Shown here: in pieces, positions 53,421-57,978 of the stretch
Layout: each line of letters starts with the position of its first letter
Position numbering within the stretch: position 1 is the first letter of the stretch
Assembly (NCBI GenBank): GCA_016188575.1
Contig: JACPHN010000254.1
Coordinates: forward strand, 1-57,978
Origin: Candidatus Schekmanbacteria bacterium
Lineage (GTDB): Bacteria; CSSED10-310; JACPHN01
DNA: 57,978 nt
Direction of reading: 5' to 3'
The notes under the pieces: model-generated
Told to the model about the DNA's origin: nothing
What the model saw: only the letters and a program-made list of their open reading frames with translations
Database searches by the model: none
Program-made: the position numbers and the translations under genes

Positions 53421-53516
53421 GCACCGCGGAGAGCGCGGAGAGAAAAAAAGCAGAAGCAGGCATCATCGACAGCTCGATTCCTCTGCTCTGCGTTCTCAGC
53501 GAGCTCTGCGGTAAAC
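53421..53516. repeat. Imperfect inverted repeat of the CGCAGAG type
   Basis: The left arm CACCGCGGAGAGCGCGGAGA at about 53422 resembles the reverse complement of the right arm ending CTCTGCGGTAAAC at 53516. It is a wide-spread intergenic palindrome style. It lies next to the broken Rpn fragment. Confidence 0.65.
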
Positions 53517-53550
53517 TTGCTGGATCTCCGGTTGACCAGGCGGGACACAC

Positions 53551-53688
53551 CCGGAATTCCTTGTCGAGGGCTTCCGGCGCGCGGCTCCAGTCCACGTCCG
53601 CGTGGACTGCGGGGAAGAAAAAGGCGAGAAACGGTTCCAGGTCCCGATCGAGGAGGTCTTTCCAGACGCTGTCTTGCTGGTGCAGCAT
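53551..53688 (-). pseudogene. Rpn-family (YhgA-like) nuclease N-terminal fragment
   Basis: Forty-six residues (SVWKDLLDRDLEPFLAFFFP, then HADVDWSRAPEALDKEFR) match the start of Rpn/YhgA-like recombination-promoting nucleases, which normally run on for 250 residues or more. The frame then enters the inverted-repeat element. The gene is a remnant, flanked by the AAACTCG elements. Confidence 0.7.
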
Positions 53689-53753
53689 GGGCGGCGAGCA
53701 TACCGCCGACCGCTGCTGGCGCCGATGGCCGATGGGCCATCCGGGAGCGCGTG

Positions 53754-53830
53754 ATCAGTTTCGAGTTTGTAGTTTTGCCGCTCGGGAGCGCGAAACTCGA
53801 AACTCGAAACTCGAAACTACTAACTCGAAA
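53754..53830. repeat. AAACTCG hairpin element, copy B
   Basis: Begins GATCAGTTTCGAGTTTGTAG like copy A and carries the inverted core TGTAGTTTTGCCGCTCGG, followed by four CGAAACT units. It is about 0.5 kb from copy A. Confidence 0.8.
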
Positions 53831-54649
53831 GCGGTCCGCTCGCGGAGTCTCTCGCGCGGGTGTGGCGAGCGCGCGGCGCCAGCCCGGGAACCGTAGTGGG
53901 TACTCCAGGAGGGAATGGCCGGCGACTCCGATGCCCGGCCGCAGCCTCCGAATTCGCGTGCGGCATCGCCAAGTTGCGCCGCTTGGGTGCAAGGTTTGCT
54001 TGCGGGGCGGCTGCAACTGCTTGCGCCTTGACACCGGCGCAGCAATGGAGGATAATCAGATCCAGTTCTCCCGAGCGCGGGCCGAGATCCGCGGCCGCCG
54101 CGGGGAGGGGTCGCCCAAGACCATGGGGAAGGCGTTCATGAGACACGGCCTCGAGCCGCGACCTGGGAAGACTACGGCCGCATGCGCCGCCGTGGCACGA
54201 TTCTTGCGTGCCTGCGTGCCTGCCTTCCTCGTGGCGCCTCGGCAGCAGGCAATCTTCCCCCGGACGGCACGCTCCCTCTCGCGGCAAGCGCGGCCAAGGG
54301 GACAGAGCGCGCGCTGGTCGCGACGGAACCCGCCTTGCCAGGGCCGGAGCGCGCCCCCACAGCCGCGGAGCCCGGCCTCCCCGCAGCCGAGCGCGGGCAC
54401 CGGGAGACGGAGCGCGGCCCCCTTTCGCCGGAGCCCGCGCGGCGCGCCGCGGAGCCCGCCCAGCGCGCCGCGGAGCCCGCCACCCTGCTCGCGACCCGCG
54501 CGCCCCATCCGACGGATGCCGCCTTGCCTGCCATCTTCGCCGCCCCCGCCCGCGCGGAGCGCCCGGCCGCTCCCAAGGACCCCGCGCACGTGGCCGTCCC
54601 GGCCGCCGGCGAGCCCATCAGCAGCCCGATCCGCAACCGGAGGAGCACC

Positions 54650-55340
54650 ATGCCGAGCAGCCCCAACTGGAAACTTCGCCGTCTGGCCCCTCGAGCCATC
54701 CGCGTCCTCGCGCGCCGGGGCGCCGAGTCCCCCGCCATGGCCGCCTACGATCCCGTGCTGAAGGAGCACGCCACGGCCTTCATCGCCGCTTATGACGCGA
54801 CCCTGCGCCACTCATCGACGTGGCGCCGGGAGCTTTACGAGGGCCGCGGCGCGGCGGCGGCGATGCTGGCGGCGGTGCGCGCCTGGCTGCCGCTGCTCGC
54901 CCGCGACGTCCCCGGGTTCGACGCCGCGTCCTACGCGGGTGGCAGCGCGGTGCCCGACGACCTGCTGGCCGATGCCGAGCGCCTGGCCGAGCAGATCGAG
55001 GAGGCCCGGACCCCGGTCGGTGAGCCGCTGCCCTACGTCGCGGCGGCGCTGGCCGCCCTGGACACGGCAACGGTGGCGGCGCGCAAGGAATGGGCCGAGG
55101 CGGAGGCCGCGGATCGCCAGTACCAGGCGCAGCTCGCCGCCACCCCTCTCGGCGGGCGCGGCGTTCGAGGTGGATCTGGTCGCGTTCCGGCGCACGCTGC
55201 TCGCCATCGCCGGCCGCGGCGACAAGGACTTCCAGCGGCTGCGCGCCGCACGGGCGGCGCAGGAAGATGGGGAGGATGGGGAAGAAGCAGCGGCGACGCC
55301 GCCGAGCCCACCCACAAGCGCACCGGAAAGCGAGGTGTAG
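54650..55340 (+). CDS. Hypothetical helical protein, frameshifted near its 3' end
   Basis: About 229 residues. ATG 54650 has GGAGGAG five bases upstream. The protein (MPSSPNWKLRRLAPRAIRVL, ATAFIAAYDATLRHSS, LLADAERLAEQIEEAR) is Ala/Leu-rich and mostly helical. Around 55142-55147 a run of four C shifts the sense. In this frame it continues as Arg/Gly noise. In the next frame it reads AGAAFEVDLVAFRRTLLAIAG to a stop at 55340. Three C would join them. The first frame has no stop until the window end, so automatic calling may merge it with the next gene. The family is unknown to me. Confidence 0.6.
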
Positions 55341-55418
55341 GCTTGAGCACCCAGCGAACGAATGTTACAGCTCACGTCCCCCCCCGCTTGCCGGGGGAAC
55401 AGAGGGGGGAGATCAGCG

Positions 55419-55460
55419 ATGGCGCAAGAAGCGCTCGGCCTGCTCACGCGGCCGCCGTGA
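55419..55460 (+). CDS. Possible leader ORF coupled to the metalloprotease gene
   Basis: Thirteen codons (MAQEALGLLTRPP) preceded by a GGGGGGAG ribosome-binding site and ending TGATG, whose ATG starts the next gene. The only good Shine-Dalgarno in the area serves this short frame. It could be a translational leader, or the true N-terminus joined by a lost base. Confidence 0.35.
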   Translation: MAQEALGLLTRPP

Positions 55461-57978
55461 TGCTGGCGTTTGCGCTCACCACTCTCGTGGTCTTGCCGCC
55501 AGGCGCAGCCCGAGCCGTGGATGCGGTTACGCTGCAGACGCCGGTTGCCGCAAAGCTCCTGGTCGAGGGTGCGAGCACCGCCTACGCAACGCAGGGCAGT
55601 GAGCTGATCTACCATGCCATCGGGTCTTACGGCCCCGTGGTTCAGCTCACCTGGACCGAGAGCGCCGCCGCCGATTTCCTCGCCTACTCCCTCATTCGCG
55701 CGGACGGGCCCGGCTTTCCGGTGCCTGACTCCGGCGGGTTCGCGGTCGTGGTCCTGCTGTTTCTGGCGGCCGTGGCCTTGCGGCGTCGACGACCTTCACC
55801 CGCCCTGGTGCTCGGACTGGCGGTTCTTTTCGCCGCCGGATCATCGCTCTTGCTCGCGAAAGCAGAGACTGTGGAAGTCGGCCGCGTGACGGACCGCGGC
55901 ACGACTTCCTTCATCGATCGCGCGGCGGCGTCCGGGCAGACGTCGTACTACAAGGTCGTGCTTGTCACCCGCTCCGGAACGGCTGACAGCAATGTGGCAA
56001 CGGTGCCCGTGCCGGAGGTGGAGCCGGCAGGCGATACCTTGAGCTGGTCGCTGCCCACGGCCCCATCCGGCGCCGCGATCGATGAGCAGGGAGTGGTGCG
56101 CTGGACACCTCGCAGAGGTGATGGCGCGTCGGCGAATGTCGTCGTGCGCCTCACGTCGGTGGCGAACGGCACCGTGGATCATGCGGTTGCCGTGCAGGTG
56201 GCAGCGACGACCATCGAAAGCGAGCAGCCCATAGCAGCCGCGCAAGGAGGCACGGTGGAGGTCACGTCCGGTGGGGCGGCAGGCGTCGAGGTAACGGTAC
56301 CGGCCCAGGGCATGCCTGTCGACGCGACCGTGGCGATCGGCACGGCCAGCGGGCTTCCGCCCCTGCGGGCCGGCGTGACGACGATTACGGCCGCCTTCCG
56401 CTTCACGGCCGAAAACTCGGCGTTCCTGGATGGCACGACTGCCGGCATCCCGTACGACGAGGGGAGCTTGCCGGCGGGATCGACGGAAGCCGACATCTTC
56501 GTCGTCGCCTACTACCACGGTGCGTGGTTCGACGGCGACGTGGCGTCGCTGGACAGCGTGGCCGACGTCGCGACGGTTGCGCTCTTCGGCGCGGAGGTGG
56601 TGGTCGGGCTCGCCGTGGAGACAGGAGCGACGCGAGCTGGAACGGAGCCGCTCACCCGCGCCGTGTTTGCCGGTCGTCCCTTCAACATCGACTACGAGGC
56701 CGGCGGGGCGGACGCGCCAGTGGCAAACTGTAACACCCAGTGCGATCCGGGTGCGGGCGCGCCGGACGGGTATGTGCGGGGATATTCCGACAGGACCTAT
56801 GCGCCGGGCGTGCCCGACTACGTGCAGGATGTCGCGTTCGCGTTGCAGGACGCCCTGACGGCCTACAGGAACCTCGGCTACGCGGATCCCACGGCGGGCG
56901 GAGCGACGCGGATTCGAGTGAAGCTCAGGCGTTACGCGTTCGGCGGGCTGATGGATCGGTCCAACCAGGTTAACCCCATGTTCCCGAAAACCATCAACCT
57001 GCACAGCACGCAGAGCAGGATGTGTGGCGGGGGACGCTGCTATGACGGCGGCTACCCCACGGCCGCGCTTGTCAAGTCGGTCGTCGCTCACGAGCTGTTC
57101 CACCTGGTGCAGTATTCCTATAATCGACTGGCGCTCGCAACGTGGAGCAACGATTGGGCCTACGAAGGCACCGCGCAATGGGCAACGGGAATGGCGTTCC
57201 CCGAGGCGCTGGACATCTGGGGGAGGCGGATCCGGGACTACTACGAGCTGGGGTTTCCGAGGAAAAGCTGGCTTTCGTCTACAGCTCTGGACGGTGGCAA
57301 CGGCTACGACGCGTTTCCCTTCTGGTTGCACGTGCAGAGCCGATTCGGCAGCGCCGCGCTGGTCGACTTGTGGGAGCAGATGGCCGACAGTGGTTGGCTG
57401 GAGCAGACAGTGGCGGGGGAGCTCGCGGCCGATCGGATGCTGGCCCTTCCGCAGTACGGCTCGAGCCTGGAAGAGGAGGTTGTGGGCTTCGCGGACCGCT
57501 GGTTCTACCGGCATGACGACGACGAAATCTTCGAGGCCGACCACTGGGTGAGATTGGGTGTGCTGCCAGGACCCTTTGTGGTGAGCAGTCTCCCGCGAAC
57601 GGACACGTTCAACGTTCAGGTACGGACGTGCATTCCCCGCAAGATCCTTGCTGGTTTGTCCAGCGGCAAGCTGGTGGTGACTTTCAGCAATCCCGACGCC
57701 CCCATACCTTTCCAGGTGGCATGGCGGAGCTCGCTGCTGGCCCGGCGATCCGACTCCGGCGCGATCGTGGACGTGGGCACGTTCACGGGAGACACGGGGA
57801 CGCCGCTGGAGCTGAGGGGCTTTGGCACGACCTACAGCGAGGCGTTTCTGGATGTGTGCGCGGTGCAGTCGATGGGTGAGGTGAGGAAGGACAACATCGA
57901 GGTGTCCATGCAGGTCGTGGGAGCGGCGACGCCGACGCGAACCCCTACGGTGCCGGCGACAGCAACCGGGACAGCCAC
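55460..57978 (+). CDS. Secreted zinc metalloprotease with FN3-like domain split by a VPDSG hairpin; partial
   Basis: At least 839 residues, running off the window. A signal peptide (MLAFALTTLVVLPPGAARA) is followed by an FN3-like domain. Its strands VVQLTWTESAAADFLAYSLIR and TSFIDRA/TSYYKVVLVTRSG are separated by residues 88-133: VPDSG, a helix AVVVLLFLAAVAL, RRRR, PSP and a second helix. Beta-rich domains follow. The peptidase has HELFH (His544, Glu545, His548) with Glu569 in YEGTAQW as the likely third ligand, a gluzincin pattern. A Thr/Pro linker (TPTRTPTVPATA) starts at the edge, like that in the SBBP protein. The whole frame lacks a stop, so ORF tools miss it. Start 55460 could instead lie upstream. 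Confidence 0.8.
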   Translation, partial: MLAFALTTLVVLPPGAARAVDAVTLQTPVAAKLLVEGASTAYATQGSELIYHAIGSYGPVVQLTWTESAAADFLAYSLIRADGPGFPVPDSGGFAVVVLLFLAAVALRRRRPSPALVLGLAVLFAAGSSLLLAKAETVEVGRVTDRGTTSFIDRAAASGQTSYYKVVLVTRSGTADSNVATVPVPEVEPAGDTLSWSLPTAPSGAAIDEQGVVRWTPRRGDGASANVVVRLTSVANGTVDHAVAVQVAATTIESEQPIAAAQGGTVEVTSGGAAGVEVTVPAQGMPVDATVAIGTASGLPPLRAGVTTITAAFRFTAENSAFLDGTTAGIPYDEGSLPAGSTEADIFVVAYYHGAWFDGDVASLDSVADVATVALFGAEVVVGLAVETGATRAGTEPLTRAVFAGRPFNIDYEAGGADAPVANCNTQCDPGAGAPDGYVRGYSDRTYAPGVPDYVQDVAFALQDALTAYRNLGYADPTAGGATRIRVKLRRYAFGGLMDRSNQVNPMFPKTINLHSTQSRMCGGGRCYDGGYPTAALVKSVVAHELFHLVQYSYNRLALATWSNDWAYEGTAQWATGMAFPEALDIWGRRIRDYYELGFPRKSWLSSTALDGGNGYDAFPFWLHVQSRFGSAALVDLWEQMADSGWLEQTVAGELAADRMLALPQYGSSLEEEVVGFADRWFYRHDDDEIFEADHWVRLGVLPGPFVVSSLPRTDTFNVQVRTCIPRKILAGLSSGKLVVTFSNPDAPIPFQVAWRSSLLARRSDSGAIVDVGTFTGDTGTPLELRGFGTTYSEAFLDVCAVQSMGEVRKDNIEVSMQVVGAATPTRTPTVPATATGTA
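55721..55858 (+). other. Internal VPDSG-type hairpin module in the metalloprotease
   Basis: Encodes residues 88-133 of the metalloprotease: VPDSGG, hydrophobic helix, RRRRPSP, hydrophobic helix ending SSLLLA. VPDSG followed by a helix and Arg cluster is the layout of VPDSG-CTERM exosortase signals, but here it is internal. Confidence 0.7.

Larger units (their letters stand above)
53018..54649. other. Repeat-rich, gene-poor interval
   Basis: About 1.6 kb without an intact gene. It contains two AAACTCG-rich elements, a CGCAGAG-type inverted repeat and an Rpn-like fragment, listed separately. From about 54180 the sequence is GC-rich and Pro/Ala-coding in one frame (AEPARRAAEPAQRAAEPA), which I do not trust as protein. 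Confidence 0.55.

Noticed and set aside
54182-54649. Upstream extension of the hypothetical gene at 54650 (MRRRGTILACLRAC start)
   Set aside because: The text is Ala/Pro/Glu low complexity, and the strong GGAGGAG favours 54650. It could be a linker, but I cannot support it.
53376-54761. 461-codon plus-strand frame across the repeat region
   Set aside because: It runs through inverted repeats and the Rpn fragment on the other strand, and its Arg/Pro-rich text looks like GC-driven noise.
55841-57544. 567-codon minus-strand frame
   Set aside because: It is antisense to the metalloprotease gene, which has a signal peptide and HELFH motif.
1-57978. CRISPR arrays, complete insertion sequences or tRNA genes
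   Set aside because: The repeats seen are palindromic or short tandem units without regular spacers, no transposase was recognised, and no tRNA cloverleaf was found by eye; a covariance-model scan would be needed to exclude tRNAs.

Overview
This 58 kb window is high-GC DNA (roughly two-thirds G+C by eye) with densely packed genes on both strands. It suggests an environmental Gram-negative bacterium of the Myxococcota/Desulfobacterota/Binatota type. The reasons are Ser/Thr kinases fused to ATPase or helical-repeat regions, FHA and HD-GYP signalling, phasin-like proteins, pilus/secretion ATPases and large secreted Thr/Pro-rich proteins. No rRNA, tRNA, complete IS element or CRISPR array was recognised, so the taxonomic placement is an inference.

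Layout. 1-499 (minus) is the start of a secreted protein broken at a G10 tract. 780-7592 (plus) holds a giant kinase/ATPase/TPR protein, a TatD hydrolase and a hybrid histidine kinase. 7623-9459 (minus) holds a methyltransferase and an HD-GYP response regulator. 9708-14420 (plus) holds an HpnA-like epimerase and then a tight operon: M48 peptidase, three AIM24 paralogues and a phasin-like protein. 14.4-16.9 kb is an accessory island with a MazEF-type pair and a Phd/VapC pair whose toxin is broken, bounded by 77-bp inverted repeats. 17.5-23.3 kb holds an NTF2-like protein, a secreted unknown, a methyltransferase with a small membrane protein, and a compositionally mosaic beta-helix/discoidin protein. 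23.4-27.8 kb is a divergent pair of pilus/secretion ATPases carrying cNMP-binding and GAF sensor domains. 27.8-31.9 kb (minus) is an operon of a Rossmann protein, a small NTF2-like protein and a Ser/Thr kinase. 32.3-33.2 kb is an RHH/zinc-ribbon regulator coupled to a phasin-like protein behind a good sigma70-type promoter. 33.3-46 kb holds a secreted lipase-like hydrolase, an NNPGN-motif protein, a molybdopterin oxidoreductase, a MerR-like regulator and a 1767-residue seven-repeat SBBP propeller protein. 46-53 kb holds an FHA/DUF898 membrane protein, an RlmI-like methyltransferase, a BNR-repeat secreted protein and an unknown. 53-54.6 kb is repeat-rich and contains gene debris. 54.6-58 kb holds a frameshifted unknown and a secreted metalloprotease that runs off the end.

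The most unusual signal is shared by three unrelated secreted proteins, at 1-499, 33299-34975 and 55460-57978. In each, a beta-sandwich domain (CarboxypepD_reg-like or FN3-like) is interrupted by a two-helix membrane hairpin. Each hairpin has a short polar/Pro-Gly motif (VPDSG in one case), a hydrophobic helix, an Arg-rich turn and a second hydrophobic helix. The first half looks like a PEP-CTERM/VPDSG-type exosortase sorting signal, but it sits in the middle of the protein rather than at the C-terminus. The SBBP protein at 40214-45517 carries the ordinary C-terminal version. No exosortase gene was recognised in the window.
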